A stretch of DNA of 64,000 bases. Origin: Candidatus Hydrogenedentota bacterium (GTDB lineage: Bacteria > Hydrogenedentota > Hydrogenedentia > Hydrogenedentales > JAEUWI01). Shown here one piece after another: positions 1-11,000 of this stretch. The position numbers and the translations under genes are program-made. Position 1 is the stretch's first letter. Every line of letters starts with the position of its first letter. Location: positions 62,001 through 126,000 of the forward strand of contig JAHBVV010000007.1 of the NCBI GenBank assembly GCA_019637335.1, given 5' to 3'. The notes below the pieces were generated by a model that searched no databases, was not told the origin of the DNA, and was given only the letters and a program-made list of their open reading frames with translations.

Positions 1-172
1 CAATTCGACCTTCCTGTTCCAGGGCCTGCAAATAGCGGTGTACGGTCCTCGTGGAGCCGACACCGAGAGCCAAACGAAACTCTTCCATCGTCGGCGGACG
101 ACCGTTCTTGACGATCCACTCGTGAAGGCGCTCGAAAACTGCATTGGTTGTAAACTGGCTTTTTCGTCCCAT
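1..172 (-). CDS. LexA-type winged-helix DNA-binding protein, N-terminal part (cut by window edge)
   Basis: The frame opens with ATG at 172 and runs leftward off the window; 57 codons are visible. They form a LexA-type winged helix: a hydrophobic first helix, then GRPPTMEEFRLALG and STRTVHRYLQALEQEGRI, which match the helix-turn-helix and recognition helix of LexA/SOS repressors. The C-terminal half, which would show whether a self-cleaving S24 peptidase is present, is missing. By family it would be a repressor, possibly coupling the element to DNA damage; that role is inference. It is transcribed away from the rest of the window. The fold is confident, the full identity is not. Confidence 0.7.
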   Translation of the reverse strand, partial: MGRKSQFTTNAVFERLHEWIVKNGRPPTMEEFRLALGVGSTRTVHRYLQALEQEGRI

Positions 173-558
173 AGTGTCATGGTACAATTCCGTCCAACAT
201 TATGTCAAGTGCGTTTACTTTCATGTGATGAGACGTGTGGTTATTGAATCTGACAGCTGACTTTCGCTTATACCAATTCTTTGCTACACTGTACTATGGT
301 AGGTTCTGTCAAGAGGCTTTGTGCCGGATGGCCCGGCAAATGGACGTTTTCGCCCGGCAAGGAACTACCCTAACAGTCTGTCGGACTTTGTTTGTAAGTC
401 CAATCGTAGCAACGGTGCTCGATTTTAGATCGCCCGGCTATGACCGTTGATATATAACGACTTATACATGTGTGCGATGGCAAGTCCGACAGACTGCTAA
501 TCTAGTGGCCAACGGCCACAAGACCTATTGACACCTTATCCATAACGCAGACCAAGCC
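173..558. other. Intergenic region between the LexA-like and MerR-like genes
   Basis: This 386-bp gap lies between a leftward and a rightward gene, so it should hold both promoters. It is more AT-rich than the surrounding genes. Its only clear structure is the MITE at 370-500. A 71-codon open frame at 235-450 crosses the left end of the MITE and has no recognisable product, so I do not call it a gene. Confidence 0.5.
370..500. mobile_element. MITE-like miniature transposon, 123 bp with CTAA target duplication
   Basis: A perfect 15-bp inverted repeat, CAGTCTGTCGGACTT at 374-388 and its complement at 482-496, bounds a 123-bp AT-richer stretch. Immediately outside both ends is the same tetranucleotide, CTAA (370-373 and 497-500). 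This is the structure of a non-autonomous insertion with a 4-bp target-site duplication. CTAR duplications are typical of IS5-group transposases, so one of these could have moved it. No transposase is encoded inside, and no full-length relative is visible in the window. Confidence 0.72.
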
Positions 559-813
559 ATGATCGCTGGTTACTACCGCCTTCACGATATCGTGGAGAGA
601 ATTGACCGAAATAAGACAACGATTATCCGCTGGGAGGATGAAGGACTGATTCCGAAAGCGCCCCGCGACAGCCGCGGCTGGCGTTGTTATACCAAGGAAT
701 TGGTGGACGAGATCGTTCGGTTAGTGCGGGAATCAGATTACTTTACCGCGTATCAAGACCGCCTCGCTGATCGTCCCGGACCCGGCGGACGAACCGACAA
801 GCCAGCTTTGTAG
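559..813 (+). CDS. Small MerR-like helix-turn-helix protein
   Basis: An 84-residue protein whose first 60 residues form a MerR-type winged helix: [11 protein letters not shown], then [15 protein letters not shown], the wing RGWRCYTKE, then a helix DEIVRLVRE. The W-x-x-x-G-L-I-P signature is characteristic. There is no effector or dimerisation domain, so it resembles the small MerR/excisionase-type proteins of mobile elements. It could be a transcription factor for the giant gene 45 bp downstream or a recombination directionality factor for the serine integrase; neither role is shown. The ATG at 559 is the first in frame, but I see no strong ribosome-binding site. Confidence 0.65.
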   Translation: MIAGYYRLHDIVERIDRNKTTIIRWEDEGLIPKAPRDSRGWRCYTKELVDEIVRLVRESDYFTAYQDRLADRPGPGGRTDKPAL

Positions 814-858
814 GCACACTGGCCTATTCTTCACTTTCTCCTCCCTTACGACTAATCA

Positions 859-3800
859 ATGCCTTTCAAGCACCGTCAACCAACCTCATTACATCCATGG
901 CATCCCGCCAAGCTCTTTTTGCTTACCAATGCTTCCCGGACCGTCGCTGCCTGGGTCGGATTGACAGTCGTACTTATTCTTACGCTGGCCGCGACCCTCG
1001 TTATCGGAGGTCTGGTGCTGGTGCCGCCGCACCTCTACGCCGCCCAACCGGGCATCAACCGGCAACTGAATTACCAGGGCAAGCTCACTGACAGCAATGG
1101 CAACCAGGCGGGAAATGGAAGCTACGCCTTTCGTTTCAGGCTATATGACGCTCCTACGGGCGGGAACCTTCTGTGGACGGAACGCTGGACCTCAACGTCA
1201 ACTCAGGTCACCACGGTCAACGGCGTCTTCTCGGTCACTCTGGGGGCAATCGAATCGCTTTCCGGGGTTAACTTCGATTCTGACAGTATCTACCTCCAGA
1301 TCCACCTCGACGCCGATGGCAACGGCACGTGGGAAGAGGAGTTTGCGACCCGGAAGCGCCTCACATCTGCACCCTACGCATTCAACGCCGATACCATCGA
1401 CGGATTCCATGCCACATCTACGGCGGCCGTCGCCAATCATTTGTTAGCGCTGGACAGCTTAGGGAATCTGAACGTCTATGACCGGGGTGTGAGTTCCACC
1501 CGCGCCACGAGCACTTGGCTGTATGTGCCCGGTCAAGCGACTATCAACGAGGGCAGAGTCGCGAACCTGAACGCGACCACCACGAACGTCGGTATGCTGA
1601 CCGTCTATCAGGGATCAGCCTTAGATGGGCTGACTATCGCTTCTGATCTGCGGGTGGGCACTCTAAATGCCACAACCACCAACATTGGTGCCTTGACGGT
1701 GTTCAACGGTTCGACCTTGGACGGTTTAACGACTATCTCAGATCTGCGCGTGGCGACCCTGAACGCCAGCACCACCGCGAACTTCGCCTCGGCGTCTTTA
1801 TACGGCGATTTGTCTGTAAACGGCACCTCACTTTTCAACGGTTTGGTTTCGGGAACCGGGTTCACCACGGCATTCGACAACCGTATCGCCTCGGTCTGGC
1901 GCGGCCAGGCCAACGGCTTGGCGTCACTTGGCGCTGACGGCAAAGTGCTCGATTCGCAACTCAGTCCTCTCGCCATCACCGATACGTTCGTGGTTGCTTC
2001 GGAAGCTGCCATGCTCGCTCTCTCTGGGGCCACCATAGGTGATGTCGCAATCCGTACCGACCTCAGCCGATCCTATATCTTGCGCGAGGCCGATCCTTCC
2101 GTCCTCGGTAACTGGGCGGAACTCTTGTCACCAACCGATAGCGTCAGTTCCGTCAACGGACAGCGCGGCGCGGTTACCCTTTCAACCGACGACATCACCG
2201 AAGGCTTGACCAACTTCTATTTCACTGATGTCCGCTTTGACGATCGCATCGCGTCTACCTGGCGCGGCCAAGCCAACGGCTTGGCATCACTTGGCGCAGA
2301 CGGAAAAATCCCAACGTCGCAATTGGGTTCATTGCCAATTACCAACACCTATGTGGTTTCTTCCGAAGGCGGGATGCTCGCCTTAGCAGCAAGTACCGGC
2401 GACATCGCGGTAAGAACCGATGAGAACAAGACCTACGTCCTGCAGGGAGACGACCCTACCCATAGCGACGATTGGGTCGAGCTCTTGGCCGCTGCCTCCG
2501 TCACTTCGGTTAACGGCCAAACCGGGGCCGTTACCCTGACCACTACGGACATTCTCGAAGGAAGCGCCTTCTATTGGACCCAAGAGCGCTTCGATACCGC
2601 CCTTGCGAGCGCGACAACTTGGACCGGCGACCTGTTCGTGAGTACCGGCAATGTCGGGATTAACATCAGCAATCCGAGTGAAGCCCTGGAAGTGGTCGGG
2701 AACGCTTCAACCACCGGTCACGTGTTTGTCGGCGGCAACCTGCACGTTGGCTACTCGAACGGCAATGACAGCGATGCCATCTACTTTCGTCAGGGCTTAG
2801 AAAGTCTGATCTGGAACACCACCAATAACCGATTTGAATTGTCCAACGATAGCTATATTTCCGGTAACGCCACTACCTCCGGCCATTTTGTAGCGAACGA
2901 CACCTTGTACGTGAGGGACAACAGTGTGGGTGTGGCCACTACTACTTGGTCCGGCGATTACGCCATGGTGGTCCAAGGCGCTTTGTACGTTGATCACCTT
3001 TACACCAGCGGTGAATCGATCTATATGAACGGTCAAAAGATCCTGGAGAATCAGGACAATGACATCGTCTTCTCGGCCGATGCGAACCAAAACCTCAAGA
3101 TCCAAACTTCCGGCAGCGGAGACATCACCCTTGAAACGGTTTCAAGTAGCGCCAATGTGCAGCTATCCACCCTGGGGGCGGTGTCCAACATTCAGTTGTC
3201 AACCGTGGGTGCGGGCTCTGTCATTCAGATGAGTTCCGCCGACACCATTACGCTGGTTGCCCCGACTATCAATCTGAACGGCACCGTCAACCTTTCTCTC
3301 TCCGCGAGTCAGGTAACCAGCGGTACCCTGGCCGTGGAGAGAGGCGGCACCGGCCTGAGCAGCACTCCCACTTATGGCCAGGTGCTCGCCGGTAATGCCA
3401 GCGGGGGTTATGATCTGCTGGCGACCTCCACGCTCAAAGTGGCCCTTTCCGATACCACCGGCACACTGGCTGTTGACCGCGGCGGCACGGGCAAGACTTC
3501 CTTTTCCGCCAATCAGATTTTATACGGGGCGGATTTCAGCCAGAGTGCGAATTTGACGTTTAATGGGACGACACTCGGGGTGACTGGCGATGTGACGGCG
3601 AGTGGCAATGTCACCGTGTCGGGAGTTTCCGGCGGAGCGTTGATTCTATCTAATGGATTAGCCGCAGCCCCCGTCAATAATGCGACTCCCTATATTTACA
3701 GGTCAGGAACAAATACCGGCAGCTATCCTTTTAATAATTTTGGTCATCTGGTTTACCAGCCAAGAACGACGGGGGCGTTTGACCATGTTTTCATGGGAAG

Positions 3801-6800
3801 ACAAGATGATTCAAATACGGTTCCAAGAATGGTTATTCAGGCCGAGGGCAATGTCGGTATTGGAACGACTGCGCCGGCAAACGCCAAATTACATCTTTCT
3901 GGAACTGGCAGTTATGATGGAACTTTGCGTTTAACCGCAAGTGGCGTTACGGGTGGGACGGACGCATTTATTGTCGCCAGCCAAAACTGGTCAATGGGCG
4001 GAAATAAAATGGGATTTGGCATCGGCGCGCCGGGCTCTAGTAATGTAAAAATGACTATTGACGGAGCGACGGGGAATGTCGGGATTGGAGTACTAAGTCC
4101 TAGCGCCAGCTTGGATGTTGAATCAACCAATATTAATCTGGCGGAATTTCGTGGCAGTACTCAGGCTTCGCATCGTCTTATAGTTTCCGCCACAACAGGT
4201 AATGACGCGCAGATCTCCTTTCAAGAAGACACGGGAACTCGATGGACAATAGGCAATGACGGTAGTGATGGTGATAAGTTCAAAATAGCACCTGCTCTCG
4301 CGGGACCTTTTGCAGGAACGGAAGTGCTGACGATTACATCGGATGGTAATGTCGGTATTGGAACGACAGCACCCAATTACAAAATAGATGTGTGGGATAC
4401 ATTAGCGAATGTACCCACGATTGCTGTTGGGACTACGGCCGATGTTAGCGTGCTATTAGATGATGTTCTTGGTCAATATCTCTTCACGGCAGATGATGAT
4501 TCAGCGGGTTCTCCAAGGCAGGTCTCCGGAGCTATAAGAAGCATTGCGTATGGCAGTGGTGATCCGCCTGTCAGATGGAATGGTGGTGCTCAAAGTGAGA
4601 TGGCCGGTCTAGCCTTCTATTACCTCTACGCGCGAAACGATCTTCGGGAGGCACTACGCATTGACAACCGCGGTAACCTTGGCATAGGGACGACGACACC
4701 ACAATTCCTCTTGTCTGTTGCTGATGCGACTCCACTGGCAAATGAAGTATTGCTGGGCGTTTCTACCGGCGCGGGTGACGTATTCACGGTTGATGAAGAT
4801 GGTGATGTCGTGGTTACCGGGACCATCAGCACGGGACGAAATCAACAACTCCTGTTCAGGACGACCAGTGGTCAGTGGGGACAGATTCATGCCGAGAACA
4901 GCAGGTTGTACCTGGGAGACGCATCAGACGATTCTCAAATTGTGACGATTGACGGTTCTGTGGTCGGTGGGCGGGTTGGCATCGGGACGGCGAGCCCGAG
5001 TGCCAAATTAACTGTCGGCGCGACAAGCGATGCGTCGGATAACGTCGCGCGGGTGTTGGCCGGAGACCTGTACAACGCGGGGTTTGAAGCCTATGGCGCA
5101 AGCCAGGGTACCGGGTACTTATTCGTGGGGCAAAGTTCCACGTATGGCGGAGGCGTTTTCTACAACGGCGACGGCAATCCTGCGTTTGCCACCGGCGAGG
5201 CTGCAGACCAAATCTCGTTCTACCGGATGACCAATTCCGCAAAAGAGGTTGTATTTAGCTATCCGCATAACAGCAATAATGTTACTTTTCGCGGCAATAT
5301 TGATGTCGCGACCCAGATCCTGGGAAACGCTTCGGATAGCGTCTCTGCCCCGTCTTATTCCTGGACGGGCGATACCAACGTTGGCATATTCCGACCCGCG
5401 ACCGATGTCTTGGCAGTCACGACTGCCGGCGTGGAAAGGATGAGGGTAGGTTCAAATGGTTATGTCGGTATCGGCGATACGTCGCCAGTATCGCTGTTAA
5501 CCGTTGGGAATGGCGACAAATTTCAAGTGGACACCAACGGGAATATTGTCAAAATCAACAATATTACTTACTCCTGGCCAGGCTCTCAGGGATCAAGCGG
5601 CCAAGTCCTGACCAATAATGGTTCGGGCACTTTGAGTTGGTCGACGGTCAGCGGTGGTTCAGGCGGCGGCTGGGTGGATGACGGCACAACTGTGCGCCTT
5701 GAGACGGCGAGCGACAGTGTGGCCATAGGCACAGCGACGGCAGTAGCGGGCGCGAAACTTACTGTTAGCGGCAATGCAGCGTTTGCCGCCGGGGCTAATC
5801 GCGAACTCATCGTGGCTGCCGAATCTTCATCTGCTGGCCGCAATTTGACGATCGCCGCAGGCAACACCACCGACGGCATGTCGGGTTACCAGGGAGGCCA
5901 TCTATACCTGATATCGGGAGCGAACACTTCGGGATTCAGTGGGTCGAGCGGGAACATATATATTCGCTCTGCTCGTAGCACTGTGATGGGTAGTGGCTTG
6001 TATCAAAATGTGCTTCTGGCTTATGATGACGCCAACAGCGTCGTGGCTGGTAAGGTCGGCATCGGTACGAATTCCCCAAGTACCTTGTTTCACGTCGCCG
6101 GTGATTCGACGCTTGCGGGGAGTGTGGCAGGCGTTACCAGCTTGACTCTTACCACTGGGGCTGATGGCATCATTTCAGGTGGCGGGCTCAGCAATTCACT
6201 CATTCTTCGAGGCGGGACTAGCGGCGGGACCTACATTTCTGGTGGCTTAATGGGCGGCAACACGATCCTGGCCTACAACAAAGGTGTCGGGGCGGCCGGA
6301 AATGTCGGAGTGGGAACCGATAGCCCAGGTAGCTACCGCCTGAATGTGTCTGGGAGTATGAATGTGACCGGCAACGCCAATCTCGCTGGTTCTGTGACCG
6401 GGCTAACCGGTTTGATACTGGCTAGCGGAGACCATCGCAACATTTCAATTGGGCCGTCTATGTCCGCGTATAATCTTAGGATCTATGGTGGGGGGTTGAT
6501 GGGCTACGGTAATGTTGCGTTGGCGTACAATGGTTCAGCTGTTGCTGGCAAGGTGGCCATTGGCAGTGAAACCGTCGATGCGAATTACATTCTTCAACTG
6601 CCCAACAACGCGTCCTACAAAGCAAAGGCAAACGCTTGGGATACCTATTCGGACACCAGAATTAAACTGGACCAAGAGTTGATCGACTATGGCTTAGAGG
6701 AGCTTTTGGCGTTACAGCCGAAGAAGTACCAGCAATACAGTTCGACTTGGGCGGATGGACAATTGGTCCTTGAGGACGGCATCAGTGCCATTGGCTTAAT

Positions 6801-7926
6801 CGCACAAGATGTGTACGAGATCATCCCCGAAGCGGTGAGTCGGCCCCCTGACGATTCCGAGGCGTTGTGGGCTCTGAACTACGATGCGTTCATTCCCGTG
6901 GTCATTCGCGCTGTGCAAGAGCAACAGGTGCAGATCGAGGGCTTGCGGGTGCAAGCAAGAGCAAGTAATATTGCCGACTCAGACGCGCTTCCTGTTCAAG
7001 AGACCCGCACTTTCTACGGCACCATCTACGTACGAGGCGAAGCCAGCTTTGAACATAAGGTTGTCTTCGAAAGGGATATCGAAGTCAAGGGCAAGATCTA
7101 TGCTTCCTCTGACCAAGTCGGGGAAGTACTCATTTCGGCTGGAGCCACTTCAACTGAGGTTGTTTTTGCCACCCCGTACCGAGTGACGCCACGAGTGGTG
7201 GTGACTCAAAAAGGCGATCATCTGGTGCTCTTCGGTACAAGAAATGTTACAGCCAGCGGATTCAGGGTCCATATCAGCGAGGTTCAACAGCATGATCTGC
7301 AATTCGACTGGATCGCGTTAGCAATGATGGGAGAGGCATCCTCCGCGTCACCTGTGATTGACGAACTCATCACCTCGCTGACGCAGGTAAGTCCGGGCAT
7401 TCCGGTAGAACTGTGGGCGCGGGTGACCGATGCGGATACTCCCGAGTCCGAATTGTCTTATACGTGGACTCTGTCGCCCAAACTCGGCACCATCGACGGA
7501 AGCAGTGGTCTGGTCTACTGGACCGTGCCTGAGAATGCCAAAGTTGACGCGGATGGCACTGAGGTAACCGTGACAGTTCGGGTAAGCGACGGTATCAACA
7601 CCGCCTCAGAATCCGTGAAGGTGAGGGTGGTTGGCGATAGTTCAAATGAATGGGACACGCCGTCAAATGATTCTGCGGAACCATCTACGCCCATCGCCAA
7701 CGACGTTAACACGGACACTCCTACATCATCTCCCGAATTTCCTACCGAACCGCCTTCTGGCGACGGACCCGATGCGATGCCACAGGATGGTGTTCCCTTT
7801 GTTGAAGAAGTGCTCGACGACAGCAAACCGGTATCGACCTCCTCGCCGCCGATTGAGGTCGCCGAATTTCCGGCGACAGAAACCTCCACACCCGAAGTGA
7901 CTGAACCGCTTGCCGACGCGGCGTGA
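859..7926 (+). CDS. Giant membrane-anchored tail-fibre-like surface protein with S74 chaperone domain
   Basis: A 2355-residue protein with one strong membrane segment at about residues 28-55 and the rest probably outside the cell. Residues 65-180 are a domain with NYQGKLTDSNGN, FRFRLYD and LLWTERW, recognisable from large surface proteins of Patescibacteria and other bacteria. The middle is a long beta-rich stalk with at least ten copies of a GNVGIGTTAP-type motif, as in phage tail fibres. At about residues 1925-2050 is a peptidase S74 intramolecular chaperone: YSDTRIKLD supplies the expected Ser and Lys of the self-cleavage dyad, followed by IGLIAQDVYEIIPEAV and NYDAFIPVVI. Unusually, about 300 more residues follow, including an Ig/cadherin-like domain and a Pro/Thr/Ser-rich tail. 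The likely role is attachment to a surface or partner cell; the function is inference. Confidence 0.75.
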   Translation: MPFKHRQPTSLHPWHPAKLFLLTNASRTVAAWVGLTVVLILTLAATLVIGGLVLVPPHLYAAQPGINRQLNYQGKLTDSNGNQAGNGSYAFRFRLYDAPTGGNLLWTERWTSTSTQVTTVNGVFSVTLGAIESLSGVNFDSDSIYLQIHLDADGNGTWEEEFATRKRLTSAPYAFNADTIDGFHATSTAAVANHLLALDSLGNLNVYDRGVSSTRATSTWLYVPGQATINEGRVANLNATTTNVGMLTVYQGSALDGLTIASDLRVGTLNATTTNIGALTVFNGSTLDGLTTISDLRVATLNASTTANFASASLYGDLSVNGTSLFNGLVSGTGFTTAFDNRIASVWRGQANGLASLGADGKVLDSQLSPLAITDTFVVASEAAMLALSGATIGDVAIRTDLSRSYILREADPSVLGNWAELLSPTDSVSSVNGQRGAVTLSTDDITEGLTNFYFTDVRFDDRIASTWRGQANGLASLGADGKIPTSQLGSLPITNTYVVSSEGGMLALAASTGDIAVRTDENKTYVLQGDDPTHSDDWVELLAAASVTSVNGQTGAVTLTTTDILEGSAFYWTQERFDTALASATTWTGDLFVSTGNVGINISNPSEALEVVGNASTTGHVFVGGNLHVGYSNGNDSDAIYFRQGLESLIWNTTNNRFELSNDSYISGNATTSGHFVANDTLYVRDNSVGVATTTWSGDYAMVVQGALYVDHLYTSGESIYMNGQKILENQDNDIVFSADANQNLKIQTSGSGDITLETVSSSANVQLSTLGAVSNIQLSTVGAGSVIQMSSADTITLVAPTINLNGTVNLSLSASQVTSGTLAVERGGTGLSSTPTYGQVLAGNASGGYDLLATSTLKVALSDTTGTLAVDRGGTGKTSFSANQILYGADFSQSANLTFNGTTLGVTGDVTASGNVTVSGVSGGALILSNGLAAAPVNNATPYIYRSGTNTGSYPFNNFGHLVYQPRTTGAFDHVFMGRQDDSNTVPRMVIQAEGNVGIGTTAPANAKLHLSGTGSYDGTLRLTASGVTGGTDAFIVASQNWSMGGNKMGFGIGAPGSSNVKMTIDGATGNVGIGVLSPSASLDVESTNINLAEFRGSTQASHRLIVSATTGNDAQISFQEDTGTRWTIGNDGSDGDKFKIAPALAGPFAGTEVLTITSDGNVGIGTTAPNYKIDVWDTLANVPTIAVGTTADVSVLLDDVLGQYLFTADDDSAGSPRQVSGAIRSIAYGSGDPPVRWNGGAQSEMAGLAFYYLYARNDLREALRIDNRGNLGIGTTTPQFLLSVADATPLANEVLLGVSTGAGDVFTVDEDGDVVVTGTISTGRNQQLLFRTTSGQWGQIHAENSRLYLGDASDDSQIVTIDGSVVGGRVGIGTASPSAKLTVGATSDASDNVARVLAGDLYNAGFEAYGASQGTGYLFVGQSSTYGGGVFYNGDGNPAFATGEAADQISFYRMTNSAKEVVFSYPHNSNNVTFRGNIDVATQILGNASDSVSAPSYSWTGDTNVGIFRPATDVLAVTTAGVERMRVGSNGYVGIGDTSPVSLLTVGNGDKFQVDTNGNIVKINNITYSWPGSQGSSGQVLTNNGSGTLSWSTVSGGSGGGWVDDGTTVRLETASDSVAIGTATAVAGAKLTVSGNAAFAAGANRELIVAAESSSAGRNLTIAAGNTTDGMSGYQGGHLYLISGANTSGFSGSSGNIYIRSARSTVMGSGLYQNVLLAYDDANSVVAGKVGIGTNSPSTLFHVAGDSTLAGSVAGVTSLTLTTGADGIISGGGLSNSLILRGGTSGGTYISGGLMGGNTILAYNKGVGAAGNVGVGTDSPGSYRLNVSGSMNVTGNANLAGSVTGLTGLILASGDHRNISIGPSMSAYNLRIYGGGLMGYGNVALAYNGSAVAGKVAIGSETVDANYILQLPNNASYKAKANAWDTYSDTRIKLDQELIDYGLEELLALQPKKYQQYSSTWADGQLVLEDGISAIGLIAQDVYEIIPEAVSRPPDDSEALWALNYDAFIPVVIRAVQEQQVQIEGLRVQARASNIADSDALPVQETRTFYGTIYVRGEASFEHKVVFERDIEVKGKIYASSDQVGEVLISAGATSTEVVFATPYRVTPRVVVTQKGDHLVLFGTRNVTASGFRVHISEVQQHDLQFDWIALAMMGEASSASPVIDELITSLTQVSPGIPVELWARVTDADTPESELSYTWTLSPKLGTIDGSSGLVYWTVPENAKVDADGTEVTVTVRVSDGINTASESVKVRVVGDSSNEWDTPSNDSAEPSTPIANDVNTDTPTSSPEFPTEPPSGDGPDAMPQDGVPFVEEVLDDSKPVSTSSPPIEVAEFPATETSTPEVTEPLADAA

Positions 7927-7951
7927 GCCGCTGTGACTTCTTAAACATATG

Positions 7952-7979
7952 ACACGACCGATTGACCGGTCGTGTTTTT
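7952..7979 (+). terminator. Rho-independent terminator after the giant surface-protein gene
   Basis: ACACGACCG and CGGTCGTGT pair perfectly (9 bp) around a 6-nt loop and run directly into a T tract. It sits 25 bp after the stop of the giant gene and before the convergent ATPase operon. Confidence 0.85.
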
Positions 7980-8007
7980 GCGTATGAGAGGTACGAATCA
8001 ACAGCCG

Positions 8008-11000
8008 TCACTTCTTGCGTTTGGCCTTGCTCAGCGCGCCCAAGAGCACCTGAGACACGGCCCGTTTGCGGGCCTGCTTTTCTTGTCCGCTTGCGGCACC
8101 GTACTTGACCTTCACCTTGTAGCCCCGAACCGTGTGTTCCCGGCTCGCGGCGTCGGCTTCGATTTCCTCGATGAAGAGGAATAATTCTTCGGGTGACTTG
8201 AAACTCACCCGCTGGCTTTCCTCCGGGGACAGGGCCTCTGCCACCTGACGTTGGACGCTTGCCAGTTTTGCGGGGTCGGTTGAGACCGTGATGACATTGC
8301 CGAACCCGGCGACCAGGCATTTCTTGAGGTTGTCGAGTTCGTGCTCTGGCGAGGTGCTCACTGCGATCTCGCAAGCGATGGACACGTCACCCTTCTCCAA
8401 CGCCACATCAACGCTCGCGCCACCGTCGAGCGTTTTTTCGATAGTCGCGCGGTAGCCCATGCCTTCGGCCCAGCGTTTGATGAACTGCTGCAAGTACTTG
8501 TGTTCCTGTCCGCCCTTGCCCATGAGCGGCGGGGCGGGACTGGCACGACGCGCCGACCGCGTTGGCTTTGTTGCCGGTATTGCGGGTTCGGCGGCAGGCG
8601 CTTGGGGGACCGGCGCTGATGGGACAGCGGGCGTTCGCTGGATTGACTCTTCGACTGCCGGTACTTGCGTGGCGTCATCGGTCTTCACTGGCTGCCACCG
8701 TGCTTCGAGGTAGGCCTCGACCTCGGCAACCGGCGTGCCATACCGCCGTCGCGACAGCGCCGTGATCCGTTCGCGCCGCTGTGCGGCGGCTTCTTTCCGG
8801 ATGCTTGATGGCAGCGGGACCCGCAAATTGAAGTCGCGGTCGGCTCGCTCCAGTCGGCAGATCGCTTCACCGGTCCGCAGGTTGAGCAGGTCGGCGGGTT
8901 CGAAGAAACTTAGACCCTCGGCGAGCTTGCGGGCGTCGGCTTCGCCGACCCGGAAGCAGACGCGGGTATACGGGTTGGATAGCGCGGCGCTGGCGACTTC
9001 GGCGTCGCGCTTCTCCAGCTGTCGCAACTCCTGATGCGCCAGCACGAGGCCCAACCGGTACTTGCGCACGCCGGTGAGAATCGACGCCATCGACGGCGTG
9101 ATGAAGTTGTGGAACTCGTCGATGTATAGATAGAAGGGCCGCCGCTGTTCCTCCTGGATCTCCTGGCGGCTCAAGGTCAATTGGTGGAACTTGGCAACCA
9201 GCAGGGTCCCGAGCAGGTGGGCGTTCTCTTCCCCAATCGCGCCCTGGGAGAGCCGCGCGAGAAAGATCTTGCCGCTGTTCATGATATCGGCGAAGTCCAG
9301 CCGGTTCTCGCGCTGGGCGACCATGTGACGGATTAGTTTTGGGCGCAGAAAGTAGTCCAGTCGCGTGAGAATCGGACCTTGCGGCCGACCAGACAGCAGG
9401 GGGAATTCCTTCTCCCAGTAGTAGACGATATCGCGGTCGCGCACCGTCTTTAGGAACTCGCGGCGGTAGTCTTTCTCCACCAGAAACCGGCGCAGGTCGG
9501 AGAGCGTCCCGCCCCGGTCGCTTTCGAGGAACGCGAGGATGGCGTTGGAAAACACCGTGGTCATCTGGTCGCCCCAACTGGTGGACAGGCGTTGGAAAAC
9601 CGCCACCATGTCGGAAGCGATGAGATTCTTCTCCAATTCCGAGTGCGCCGACAGCACGTTGAAGCCGATGGGATAGCCGCCATCGGCGGGATCGAACAGG
9701 ATCACGTCTTGGTGGCGGTGCTCCGGGATGCGGGTGAGCACGTCGTCAACCAAGTCTCCATGCGGGTCCAGCAGGGCGACCCCCCGGCCCTGCTCGATAT
9801 CCTGGCTGATCAGGTTGAGCAGGAAGGTGGACTTGCCGGTGCCCGACGCGCCCACCGTGTAAATATGTTTGACGCGCTGATCGGCTCGCAACATGACCGG
9901 CAGCGTACTGCCGTTGTGAGTGTTGTGGCCGAGCAGAACCTCGCCTTCAGTCACGCTTGGCGGAGCGGCCTTGCTGCGGTTGATCGCGCGAACCAGCCGA
10001 GCCGCCCGGACCGATGGCGCGGGCAGGTGGCTTAAGCACACCAGTTCGTTCGAGTTGAGGATCATGCCGCTGCGGCAACTCTGGCGCCAGAGCAGGTCGC
10101 GCTCGTGGTACCGGTGGGGGTAATGGTCGTTGTTCAGCGGGATCAGTTCGTTGCTCGATGGGTCGTTGTACTGCGCCAGGCCGCCTCCCAGGTGACGCAC
10201 GATGTCCCAAGCCCGGCCCGGCAGCGGACTGAGCGCCGCTATCCTCAACACCACGGCGTAGAGGGGATGCGCTAGCTTCTCGCGCGCCAGCGTCGTCATC
10301 TCGGGGGCATCGACGAAAAAGCTCCGCCCCCGCCCGTCGGTGACGGAATGGACAATGCTCTCCGCCCAGGGATTCTCGACGGGCTGGAAAAGCACCTGCA
10401 AGACGCCGACTTCACCTGGGTCCAGATGGTCCAATGCGCCGATGATACCAACCAGCGGATCGCTGTCAAAGTTGTGACTGGTACGCAGGGGCCGCATGAA
10501 CTCGGAGGACAGCGCAAAATCCACCACGAGGGATTCGGCCTGCGGCCGGTTTTTCCAGTGGCGCTCCAGGTAGTCGTACTCGTCACAAAGCAGGGCCTCG
10601 GGATAGTGGGCCTTAAGCTGCGCACAGACCTGCTGCGCGTCGGCTTCGCGGCACGCGAATTGGACCACAATCGCCTCGGCGGTGCCGATCACCTCGAAAC
10701 TGATCATGCCCCGGCAATACGCCAAGTTGAGCAGGAGATGCTCGGCCATGTTCTTGGTGATGCCGCATTCCGGCGGCAGGCTGACCTGGATTTCCGCCAC
10801 CGGGAATGGTTCCTGAACATAGGGCAGCAGCAGTTCGGGGGCGAGTGGCAACTCGGCCCTGGACGCGGCGTTGTCCCGCCGCCCGGTCAACTTGTTCGCC
10901 CAACGGCTCAGAAAGGTTTCGCGCTTGCCGTCGTCGAACGGCGCTTCAGGCTGCGGCAGGTAGAAATAGAAGGGGCGGAAGGGCGGTTCAAGCTCGACCG

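Noticed and set aside
235-450. 71-codon frame near the left edge
   Set aside because: It crosses the left end of the MITE, shows no domain and has no ribosome-binding site.
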